13,509 bases of DNA from UMGS172 sp964424555 (GTDB taxonomy: Bacteria; Bacillota; Clostridia; Oscillospirales; Acutalibacteraceae): assembly GCA_964424555.1 (NCBI GenBank), contig CAYRIX010000045.1, forward strand, positions 1 through 13,509. Direction: 5' to 3'. The first letter of the stretch is position 1. Every line of letters starts with the position of its first letter. The notes below the pieces were generated by a model, which was not told where the DNA came from, did no database searches, and worked only from the letters and a program-made list of their open reading frames with translations. Positions 7,398 to 13,470 of this stretch are shown here, one piece after another. A program made the translations under genes and the position numbers.

Positions 7398-8264
7398 TTG
7401 TTCGGATATATAAAGGTCTTTAAGCCCGAAATGAAGGTCAAGGAATTTGAGATATACAACGCCATATATTGCGGACTATGCCGCCATATGGGGCGCACCT
7501 ACGGTGTGCTGTCAAAATTTTGCCTGAGCTACGATATGACCTTTGTGTCACTGCTCAATGCCGCTTTACAAGAGGATCAAGACGGTTTTGAACAGAAAAA
7601 ATGCAGGGTCAACCCTTTGAAAAAATGCACCTATTGTAAAAACGACGGTGACATACAGGACCTTGCCGCCGCCGCAGGTGTGGTGCTGACCGATATGAAG
7701 GTGCTTGACAATATTCACGACAGCGGTTTTTTGAAATCGCTTTTGTACCGCATTTTACGCATATTCACAAAAAGGTGGAGCAAAAAGGCATACAAAAAGT
7801 ATCCCGAGCTTCAAGACATAGTTCAGCAATATTCCGATGCACAGTTTTCGGCCGAGGTCAATGCCGAATGCAGTCTTGATAAGGCCGCCGAGCCGACCGC
7901 AAAAGCAGTCAGCCGAATACTTATGCTGCTAAAGACCGATGAAAAGTACAAATTTGTGCTGGAAAGAATGGGCTATTGTTTGGGCAAATGGGTATATCTT
8001 TGCGATGTAGCCGACGACCTCGAAAAAGACATAAAAAAGAAAAACTTTAATCCGCTTATTAAAGAACTGCCAAAAAACAGTGACCCATTGAGGTTTGCCG
8101 AAGAACGGCTGACCCCTATAATGAACAACTGCTTTATCGAATGTGCGACGTATTCGGAGCTGTTGGAGATAAAAAAATACAAGCCGATACTTGATAACAT
8201 CCTGTATGAAGGCTTGAAGTACAGACAAAAACAAATATTCCTTAAGGAGAATTGCAAACAATGA
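7398..8264 (+). CDS. DUF5685-family protein, function unknown
   Basis: A 288-residue, mostly helical protein. It starts (M)FGYIKVFKPEMKVKEFEIY and carries the paired cysteines YCGLCRHMG (C25, C28), typical of the DUF5685 family of Clostridia. A second Cys cluster, KKCTYCKN, follows later. Near the C-terminus is an Asp-rich helix, D203-x2-D206-D207-x3-D211, in YLCDVADDLEKD. No signal peptide or membrane span is evident. Start choice: TTG 7398 gives the family-typical N-terminus and has GGCGGTGA (7385-7392, one base off GGAGGTGA) five bases upstream. GTG 7389 and TTG 7347 are in frame but less likely. Its stop overlaps the next start (ATGA, 8261-8264), so it is co-translated with the DnaJ-like gene. 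Function is not known; its neighbours suggest a chaperone-linked or membrane-associated role. Confidence 0.83.
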   Translation: MFGYIKVFKPEMKVKEFEIYNAIYCGLCRHMGRTYGVLSKFCLSYDMTFVSLLNAALQEDQDGFEQKKCRVNPLKKCTYCKNDGDIQDLAAAAGVVLTDMKVLDNIHDSGFLKSLLYRILRIFTKRWSKKAYKKYPELQDIVQQYSDAQFSAEVNAECSLDKAAEPTAKAVSRILMLLKTDEKYKFVLERMGYCLGKWVYLCDVADDLEKDIKKKNFNPLIKELPKNSDPLRFAEERLTPIMNNCFIECATYSELLEIKKYKPILDNILYEGLKYRQKQIFLKENCKQ

Positions 8265-8869
8265 AAGACCCCTATGAGGTATTAGGCGTCAGCCGTGACG
8301 CTACCGACGAACAGGTAAAGGCCGCCTACCGTGACAAGGCAAGAAAGTTTCATCCGGATAACTTCACCGACAATCCTGCCGCCGCCGAGATGGCTACCGA
8401 GAAAATGAAGGAGATCAACGAGGCTTACGACACCATTATCAAGCGCCGTAAATCGGGCGGATCGTCCAAAAAGAGCGGCTACGCCAACAACTGGGGCGCT
8501 AACAATACGACCGCTGATTCAAATTTCAACGATGTCCGTCAGCTTATATCCCAAGGTCGGTTTGAGGAGGCTCAGGAGATATTGGACGGTGTGCCGCCCG
8601 AGTCGAGAGATGCTGAATGGTATTTCTTAAACGGTGCTGTTTTGTACCGCAGAGGCTGGTTCGATGCCGCCTACACAAGCATGGCCACCGCCTGCAGAAT
8701 GGACCCCTCAAACGCTGAATACCGTGCCGCTTTGAACCGCATGCAGCAAAGCCGTAACGGCTATTCACCCTATTCAAGAGGCGGCTACAGTACCCAACAG
8801 GCAAGCTGTACCCCTTGTGATTGCTGTATGGGTCTGATGTGCGCCGATATGTGCTGCAACTGCTTTTGA
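8261..8869 (+). CDS. DnaJ-domain protein with Cys-rich C-terminal tail
   Basis: A 202-residue protein with an N-terminal J domain (about 3-65, DPYEVLGVSRDATDEQVKAA) and the HPD triad at 31-33 that stimulates DnaK-type ATPases. A Ser/Gly/Asn linker (about 67-90) leads to a helical part of roughly 60 residues that looks like one or two TPR-type hairpins (FEEAQEILDGVPPESRDAEW). The final 20 residues contain eight cysteines (CTPCDCC, CADMCCNC), a possible metal site or lipid/redox anchor. It lacks the G/F and zinc-finger regions of true DnaJ, so it is a specialised J protein. ATG 8261 overlaps the DUF5685 stop, and AAGGAG (8244-8249) is 11 bases upstream. The client and the role of the Cys tail are unknown. 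Confidence 0.87.
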   Translation: MKDPYEVLGVSRDATDEQVKAAYRDKARKFHPDNFTDNPAAAEMATEKMKEINEAYDTIIKRRKSGGSSKKSGYANNWGANNTTADSNFNDVRQLISQGRFEEAQEILDGVPPESRDAEWYFLNGAVLYRRGWFDAAYTSMATACRMDPSNAEYRAALNRMQQSRNGYSPYSRGGYSTQQASCTPCDCCMGLMCADMCCNCF

Positions 8870-8871
8870 CC

Positions 8872-9420
8872 ATGAAAAATACAGTCAAAGTAACCTCATG
8901 CGGAGTTATATGTGCCTTAAGCATTGTGCTGATGTTAGGTACCAATATTCCAATAATGCTTTATACCGTACCCGCTTTGGCAGGTATACTTTTTATGGTA
9001 CCTGCCATTGAGTTTAATTCTAAATGGGCATTTCTCTGCTATGTTATAACGGCCGTTTTGTCGTTTATACTACCAACCGAGCGCGAGGCGTTTGTAATGT
9101 TTGTGGGTCTGTTGGGCTACTATCCGATACTCAAAATGCTTATTGAACGCTTTCCGTCAAGACCGTTAACCTTTTTACTTAAATTTGCAGCCTTTAACAT
9201 AGCCCTTGCAGGCTGTTTTCTGGTTATTGTCAAGGTCTTGGGGCTTCCCGTTTTCGAAAACGAGCATCTCGGGACTTGGGCAATGGTCGGCATTGTGTTT
9301 GTTGTAGGAAACATTGTTTTTCTGATTTACGACATTGCCCTTTCGAGACTTATCGGAATGTATTTCTTCAAATTTAGAAAAACAATACGCAAAACGCTTG
9401 GTATAAAGGGTAAATACTAA
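8872..9420 (+). CDS. Small integral membrane protein, function unknown
   Basis: A 182-residue very hydrophobic protein with about five predicted membrane segments and a basic C-terminus (KFRKTIRKTLGIKGKY). The pattern, a short N-terminus then GVICALSIVLMLG and later TEREAFVMFVGLLGYYPILK, resembles small uncharacterised Firmicutes membrane proteins with an ECF-S-component-like look. I cannot assign a substrate. ATG 8872 lies 2 bases after the DnaJ-like stop and has no visible Shine-Dalgarno, so initiation probably depends on translational coupling; an in-frame TTG at 8866 is an alternative. Only 17 bases separate it from the downstream deacetylase gene. Confidence 0.8.
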   Translation: MKNTVKVTSCGVICALSIVLMLGTNIPIMLYTVPALAGILFMVPAIEFNSKWAFLCYVITAVLSFILPTEREAFVMFVGLLGYYPILKMLIERFPSRPLTFLLKFAAFNIALAGCFLVIVKVLGLPVFENEHLGTWAMVGIVFVVGNIVFLIYDIALSRLIGMYFFKFRKTIRKTLGIKGKY

Positions 9421-9437
9421 ATAAACGAGGTAATCGT

Positions 9438-10142
9438 ATGTTTAACGGGAAAATGAAGGCCGTCACCTTTAGTTACGACGACGGTGTAACACAGGATAAA
9501 AGGCTTATTGAAATATTTAATAAATACGGTCTTAAATCGACCTTTAACCTTAATTACGAATTGTTGGGTAAGCCGAACACACTTGTTAGAGGCGGTGTTA
9601 CGATCGAGCATAACAAAAACCGCCCCGAAGAAGTAAGGTCAATATATAACGGACACGAGGTTGCCGCACACACCCTCACGCATCCCACCTTACCCACCGT
9701 AGCTGATGACCGAGAGGTCATCCGTCAGGTAGAGGAAGACCGACTTAAATTAAGTGAGCTTGTCGGCTATGAGGTAGTTGGAATGGCCTATCCCGGCGGC
9801 GGTGTCAACAACAACGAGCGTGTTGCCGAGCTGATAAGAAAAAACACGGGCATAAAATATGCCCGAACCATAACCTCTACATACAATTACGATCCTCAGA
9901 CCAATCTTTATCGCTTTAACCCAACGGTATTTCACGTCATGGAAAACCGCAAGGAGCGTTTAATGGAATTGGGCGAGGAATTTGTGAATTTAAACCCCGA
10001 GACGCCTAAAATCTTCTATATTTGGGGCCATAGCTTTGAGTTTGATATTGCTGACACTTGGGATTATTTTGAAGAATTTTGCAAAATGATCTCGGGTCAT
10101 GACGATATATTCTACGGAACTAACAGGGAGGTACTATTATGA
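9438..10142 (+). CDS. NodB-type polysaccharide deacetylase-like protein, cytoplasmic
   Basis: A 234-residue protein of the carbohydrate esterase 4 / NodB fold, metal-dependent enzymes that remove N- or O-acyl groups from sugars. Motif 1 is TFSYDDG (D14, D15), motif 2 is H78-TLT-H82 followed by P, and motif 3 is the AYPGGG loop. A late WGHSFEFD supplies another likely active-site His. There is no signal peptide or anchor, which argues for a small intracellular substrate rather than cell-wall peptidoglycan. RBS GAGG (9427-9430) is seven bases from the ATG. The stop overlaps the next gene's start (ATGA, 10139-10142), so it is coupled to the first TIM-barrel protein. Deacetylase activity is the family expectation; the substrate is unknown. 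Confidence 0.88.
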   Translation: MFNGKMKAVTFSYDDGVTQDKRLIEIFNKYGLKSTFNLNYELLGKPNTLVRGGVTIEHNKNRPEEVRSIYNGHEVAAHTLTHPTLPTVADDREVIRQVEEDRLKLSELVGYEVVGMAYPGGGVNNNERVAELIRKNTGIKYARTITSTYNYDPQTNLYRFNPTVFHVMENRKERLMELGEEFVNLNPETPKIFYIWGHSFEFDIADTWDYFEEFCKMISGHDDIFYGTNREVLL

Positions 10143-11059
10143 CAAACGCAAAAAGTTGGGAGATAGGTCTTAGCACAGGTTGGCAGGGAAAAGCCTGCCG
10201 TGAGACCTTTCAGTTCTATGCCGAAAACGGTCTTGAAAATATCGAGGTCTCAATGGGACACGACAATTTTCTGAAGCTTGATTGGGATGAGGTTGGCAAG
10301 AGTGCCAAGGAGTTCAATATCAATCCTTGGTCGGTGCACCTGCCCTTTATGCCGTATAAGCAGGTCAACTTCGGTGACACTGCAGGCCCTGCCCGTGAAT
10401 ATACCATCCAAATGGCCAAAAACGCCATCGACCGTATGGGCGAGCTGGGTATCCCCCACCTTGTCATCCATTCGGGCGTTGATATGTTCGACCCCGACCG
10501 TGAAAAATGTATGCAGGCTGCTTGTGCCTCTTTGGCTGAAATTGCCGAATACGGTGCACCTAAGGGCGTTACCATTTGTGTTGAAAACATGCCTAGAACA
10601 GGCTTGGGCAGAGACATTGAGGAAATGAAGCGCCTTGTAGCAAGTCATCCTGCTCTGCGTGTTTGCTTTGATACTAACCACCTGCTTCGCAATCGCCATG
10701 TAGATTTTATTCGTGAATTAGGCGACAAGATCGTCACTCTGCACGTTTCGGACTACGATTTCCATGACGAACGTCACGTTTTACCTTACGAGGGTGAGAT
10801 AAACTGGATCGATGTAGTGACCGAGCTTGAAAAGGTCGGTTACACCGGTGTCTGGATGTATGAATGCGGCTTGGGCGAGCGTCCCTCCATCATCAGAGAG
10901 CGTCCCGTGACTGCCGCCGACCTTAAAGAAAACCACCGTTGCCTTATGAATAAAGAGGTTTGGCCGAAATTCTGTGTTTGGAACGAGGAATTCTGCAAGT
11001 CACACACCTACATCGAGGATCCGTCAGTCTACCACGGAAAGGACTACAAGAGAGGCTGA
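10139..11059 (+). CDS. Sugar phosphate isomerase/epimerase-like TIM-barrel protein, copy 1
   Basis: A 306-residue protein of the xylose isomerase-like (AP endonuclease 2 superfamily) TIM barrels. Likely metal and active-site residues lie at barrel-strand ends: H67 (WSVHLPF), H111 (VIHSG), E149 (VENMPR), D178 and H181 (CFDTNH), H202 (LHVSD) and E242 (WMYE). These are positions where isomerases/epimerases of the group bind a divalent metal and move protons on a sugar or cyclitol. The RBS AGGGAGGT (10125-10132) is six bases from the ATG, which overlaps the deacetylase stop. The next gene is a paralog that starts five bases after this stop. The C-terminal ~45 residues, rich in aromatics and charged residues, have no counterpart in short family members. 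The substrate is unknown. Confidence 0.87.
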   Translation: MTNAKSWEIGLSTGWQGKACRETFQFYAENGLENIEVSMGHDNFLKLDWDEVGKSAKEFNINPWSVHLPFMPYKQVNFGDTAGPAREYTIQMAKNAIDRMGELGIPHLVIHSGVDMFDPDREKCMQAACASLAEIAEYGAPKGVTICVENMPRTGLGRDIEEMKRLVASHPALRVCFDTNHLLRNRHVDFIRELGDKIVTLHVSDYDFHDERHVLPYEGEINWIDVVTELEKVGYTGVWMYECGLGERPSIIRERPVTAADLKENHRCLMNKEVWPKFCVWNEEFCKSHTYIEDPSVYHGKDYKRG

Positions 11060-11064
11060 TTGAT

Positions 11065-11976
11065 ATGTCCAATGCAAAAAACTGGAAATTGGGACTGTCT
11101 TGCTGTTGCCTGTCGGCCGAGAAAACCATTCCCGAAATGTTCAAGGCCTATGCCGACAACGGAATTGAGTATATGGAGTTGGGTTACGGTTATCTTGATA
11201 AATATTCCACTATCGATTGGGATGTTGTGAAAAGGTCAATGGCCGAGTACCCTCCGGTCAAGGTATGGTCGTTCCATACACCCTTCGGACACTTTGACAA
11301 AATTAACCTTGCAACCTTTGATAAAGAGCTTTTGAATAACACAGTTCAGCTCTACAAAGAGTGTATTGACCATATTTCCGAGCTTGGCATCAAGATTGCC
11401 GTAATCCATCCAAGTGGAGAACCTAACAAGCCTGAGGATAGAGATGCATTGCTCGAGATCGCTTCGGATGCATTGGCCCAGCTTGCCGCTTATGCCGAAC
11501 CTAAAGGCGTAACAATAGCCGTTGAGGATATCCCAAGAACCTGCTTGGGCAACTGCTCGAGTGATATGAAGAAGCTAATTTCAAGGCACACGGCACTTCG
11601 TGTCTGCTTTGACACCAACCATCTGCTTGACCAACGTAATGTCGACTTTGTGCGTGAGCTTGGTGATAAAATCGTTACCCTGCACGTGTCAGATTACGAT
11701 TTCTGCAACGAGCGCCATTGGTTGCCGTATGAGGGCAAGGTGGATTGGGTAGAACTCACTGAAGCACTTGAAGAGGTCGGCTACAACGGCGTTTGGATGT
11801 ATGAGATAGGCTTTAAAGCTCCGAAAAGCATCGACCGTAGCCGCAACCTTAATTTTGACGATTTTAAAGCTAATCACAAAGCCTGTGTAACCAAACAACC
11901 GATTTCACCTATTGGTATACCCAACCATGAGGGATGTATGGCTTGGACGTATTACACCGAACCTAAAATCAACTGA
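11065..11976 (+). CDS. Sugar phosphate isomerase/epimerase-like TIM-barrel protein, copy 2
   Basis: A 303-residue tandem paralog of the preceding protein. All putative metal/active-site residues are kept: H71 (WSFHTPF), H115 (VIHPSG), E154 (VEDIPR), D183 and H186 (CFDTNH), H207 (LHVSD) and the Glu of WMYE near 247. The block from ALRVCFDTNH to the PYEGxxxW motif is 42/52 identical to copy 1, whereas the N-terminal third and the last 50 residues differ. The codons in the shared block differ at many synonymous sites, so the duplication is old. A CCC run (13-15) replaces the TGW of copy 1 at the first barrel strand. Start choice: ATG 11065 follows AGAGG (11051-11055) and mirrors the MTNAK start of copy 1. 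The frame is open back to 10960, inside copy 1, which I rejected. Confidence 0.86.
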   Translation: MSNAKNWKLGLSCCCLSAEKTIPEMFKAYADNGIEYMELGYGYLDKYSTIDWDVVKRSMAEYPPVKVWSFHTPFGHFDKINLATFDKELLNNTVQLYKECIDHISELGIKIAVIHPSGEPNKPEDRDALLEIASDALAQLAAYAEPKGVTIAVEDIPRTCLGNCSSDMKKLISRHTALRVCFDTNHLLDQRNVDFVRELGDKIVTLHVSDYDFCNERHWLPYEGKVDWVELTEALEEVGYNGVWMYEIGFKAPKSIDRSRNLNFDDFKANHKACVTKQPISPIGIPNHEGCMAWTYYTEPKIN

Positions 11977-12008
11977 TATATCAAGAATTATTATTTAAAG
12001 GATAGAGT

Positions 12009-12866
12009 ATGGGAACAACAAAATATGCGGTCTTCACCATGGACGTAGAGGTGTTCGGCGATACCGACTGTGTATATAACTCAGGTGCCAAGGTAGATAT
12101 TGATGCCTTGGATGGTCTGGACGAATACATGAATATACTTGACCGACACGGGATCAAGAGTACACTGTTCACCGTCGGTAAATTGGCCCCTAAAATTGCC
12201 GACCGATTAAAAGAGTATATTGCAAAAGGACATAATCTCGCACTGCACGGCTACAAGCATGTAGCTCCGATGAATATGAGCGTGGATAAGTTCCGTGAGC
12301 ATCTTACCAAAGCCAAGCAAAAGCTTAGAGAAATTTTCGATATTGATGTAAAGGGCTTCAGAGCGCCCTGCTTCAGCATGGATAACGCCCGTCTCAATGT
12401 TTTGCGTGAGCTTAATTTTACCTATGATTCGAGTCACCTTGGCTTTACCAAGGCACGTCACACGGTCGATCTCAGCATGGATGAATTTACTGAGCTGCGT
12501 GACGGTGTATTTCACAATGACGGCTTTTTCGAATTCGGCCTCACAAAGGGCAAGATATTCGGTCTGCCCTTCCCTATATCGGGCGGCGGATATGTCAGAT
12601 TGGCAAATTGGCCTTTCATAAAGAGTGTTATACGTAATCATATAAAGAATAATGATTACTATGTGTTTTATCTGCATCCGTTTGAACTGACACATCAAAA
12701 GATTCCTTTTATAAGCAACCTTAAAACGTATGACAAGTATTACCTTAAAGCAGGTATCAACTCCTACGGCAAGCACATCGAGGAGATAATACAAATGCTT
12801 AAGGAGTATAACTACAGATTCGTGACATTCGAACAGCTTGCCGAAATAATGTCGGTCAACACTTGA
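12009..12866 (+). CDS. Polysaccharide deacetylase, DUF3473/PuuE-like branch
   Basis: A 285-residue NodB-fold protein of a different branch from the first deacetylase. Motif 1 is DVEVFGDTD (D12, E14, D18), motif 2 is H80-GYK-H84, motif 3 is GFRAPCFS (R118), and a late FYLHPFEL gives the active-site His typical of DUF3473-type deacetylases. There is no signal peptide, so it is probably cytoplasmic. RBS AAAGGA (11997-12002) is six bases before the ATG, and 32 bases separate it from the isomerase-like gene. It is the last gene of the run: a long terminator starts about 60 bases after its stop. The family includes sugar deacetylases and allantoinase-like amidohydrolases, so either an N-acetyl or a ring-amide substrate is possible. 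Confidence 0.88.
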   Translation: MGTTKYAVFTMDVEVFGDTDCVYNSGAKVDIDALDGLDEYMNILDRHGIKSTLFTVGKLAPKIADRLKEYIAKGHNLALHGYKHVAPMNMSVDKFREHLTKAKQKLREIFDIDVKGFRAPCFSMDNARLNVLRELNFTYDSSHLGFTKARHTVDLSMDEFTELRDGVFHNDGFFEFGLTKGKIFGLPFPISGGGYVRLANWPFIKSVIRNHIKNNDYYVFYLHPFELTHQKIPFISNLKTYDKYYLKAGINSYGKHIEEIIQMLKEYNYRFVTFEQLAEIMSVNT

Positions 12867-12897
12867 GAAATTGATGTTTTTGTTCAAGTACGTTAAT

Positions 12898-12911
12898 ATA
12901 AAACGTTTTAT
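12898..12911. repeat. 14-bp perfect palindrome
   Basis: ATAAAACGTTTTAT is its own reverse complement with no spacer, 32 bases after the last deacetylase stop and 14 bases before the terminator. Without a loop it is a poor RNA hairpin, so a dimeric DNA-binding protein site is more likely if it is functional. AT-richness makes chance possible. Confidence 0.5.
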
Positions 12912-12924
12912 CAAATCAAGCTTT

Positions 12925-12968
12925 AACCGAGCCGTCGCTGTCTGAAACGATAGCGGCCGCTCGGTTTT
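12925..12968 (+). terminator. Terminator of the seven-gene plus-strand run
   Basis: AACCGAGC (12925-12932) pairs with GCTCGGTT (12959-12966). After a C-C mismatch the stem continues with about nine more pairs (including CGCT 12936-12939 with AGCG 12952-12955) up to a loop at 12943-12948. The outer arm runs into TTTT (12965-12968). It is the first clear terminator downstream of 7317. Confidence 0.85.
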
Positions 12969-13107
12969 CTAATCAGTTTAAGCCATGGGAGCATAAACGG
13001 TTGAAGGATTTACCGCATTTTTATAGCCGACCCGAGCAAAGCAATTATCCACCTTTCAACACACCGTAACCGTTATTCTTAAACGGTCTTTGGATAAAAA
13101 ATAACAC
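12969..13107. other. Non-coding stretch with inverted repeats
   Basis: No convincing protein gene. Two features stand out: an inverted repeat ACCGTT (13069-13074) / AACGGT (13082-13087) with a 7-base loop, and a longer-range pair GGTTGAAGG (12999-13007) / CCTTTCAAC (13052-13060) with one bulged base. Neither has a good T-run, so I do not call a terminator. It fills the gap between the operon terminator and the consensus promoter at 13108. Confidence 0.5.
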
Positions 13108-13136
13108 TTGACAATCAGTCATTATAATTGTATAAT
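13108..13136 (+). promoter_or_regulatory. Perfect consensus sigma-A promoter
   Basis: TTGACA (13108-13113) and TATAAT (13131-13136) are both exact consensus with the optimal 17-base spacer, the strongest promoter in the window. Transcription would start near 13143. No protein gene follows within the window; the transcript would cover a stretch rich in base-paired elements, then the tRNA-Leu-like sequences, as expected for a stable RNA unit. Confidence 0.88.
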
Positions 13137-13142
13137 GTAACC

Positions 13143-13262
13143 CGTGGTCAAAGTAGAAATCGGCCTTTGCCGAAAGTAAGCTCCACCTCGGACGACCTCG
13201 CCGTGTAAAATGTAGAGGTCTCTGGTAACAGCGTACTTCTTCACTGTTGCCTGTCACTTTAA
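13143..13262 (+). ncRNA. Candidate structured RNA or tRNA-operon leader
   Basis: About 120 bases between a perfect promoter and the tRNA-Leu-like sequence contain several compatible helices: AAAGT (13150-13154) with ACTTT (13256-13260) closing the unit; TCGGC/GCCGA hairpin (13160-13173, loop CTTT); GACCTC (13194-13199) with GAGGTC (13215-13220); and GGTAACAG (13224-13231) with CTGTTGCC (13244-13251, one G-U). ACCTCG occurs twice (13185-13190 and 13195-13200), and both copies can pair with the single GAGGT, allowing two alternative folds. I do not recognise 6S RNA, SRP RNA, tmRNA, RNase P, a T-box or a known riboswitch core. The end is set by the helix, not by a terminator. This is inference from pairing alone. 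Confidence 0.4.
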
Positions 13263-13265
13263 TAT

Positions 13266-13350
13266 GCGGGTATGGCGGAATTGGCAGACGCGTTAGATTC
13301 AGGTACTATTGCGTGAATCAAGTCTTGCGTTTCCTAACCAATATGCCGCA
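13266..13350 (+). pseudogene. Degenerate tRNA-Leu(CAG) copy, probably a pseudo-tRNA
   Basis: The first 39 bases (GCGGGTATGGCGGAATTGG onward) match a class II tRNA-Leu: acceptor strand, D arm and the loop TTCAGGT with anticodon CAG. From 13305 the match decays. The anticodon stem has A-A and T-T mismatches. The T arm (13325-13341) keeps only three outer pairs and lacks the TTCRA loop. The 3' acceptor strand TATGCCGC carries a bulged G (13345) relative to the expected TATCCGC. The long variable region (13309-13324) has no stable stem and is bounded by a direct TTGCGT repeat. It could still be called a low-scoring tRNA by software, but I judge it non-functional. Confidence 0.6.
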
Positions 13351-13374
13351 AACCCTTTGAAATCAAGGCTTTCA

Positions 13375-13448
13375 GAGATTTTAAACTTGATTTTTAAAAC
13401 TCAAAAAATCTCGAATTTTGGTCGATGTCTTCCAAATGTCTACCAAAA
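13375..13448. repeat. Inverted and tandem repeats between the two tRNA-Leu copies
   Basis: GAGATTTT (13375-13382) faces AAAATCTC (13405-13412). TTTTGGT (13416-13422) faces ACCAAAA (13442-13448) across 19 bases. Inside the second pair sit two abutting 11-base direct repeats, ATGTCTTCCAA (13425-13435) and ATGTCTACCAA (13436-13446), differing at one base. Short tandem repeats of this kind next to a tRNA can be recombinase-binding sites, but no integrase gene is in the window. Confidence 0.55.
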
Positions 13449-13470
13449 CAACAAAACTTAATAAATACAT

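Noticed and set aside
12207..12914. Minus-strand reading frame of 235 codons opposite the second deacetylase
   Set aside because: The sense strand carries all NodB motifs, and the antisense product has no recognisable domain.
13045..13257. Minus-strand 70-codon frame over the promoter and structured region
   Set aside because: It runs against the consensus promoter and has no RBS support or family resemblance.
13143..13262. T-box, riboswitch, 6S RNA, SRP RNA or tmRNA
   Set aside because: None of the conserved core words I know for these RNAs is visible; only generic helices are seen.
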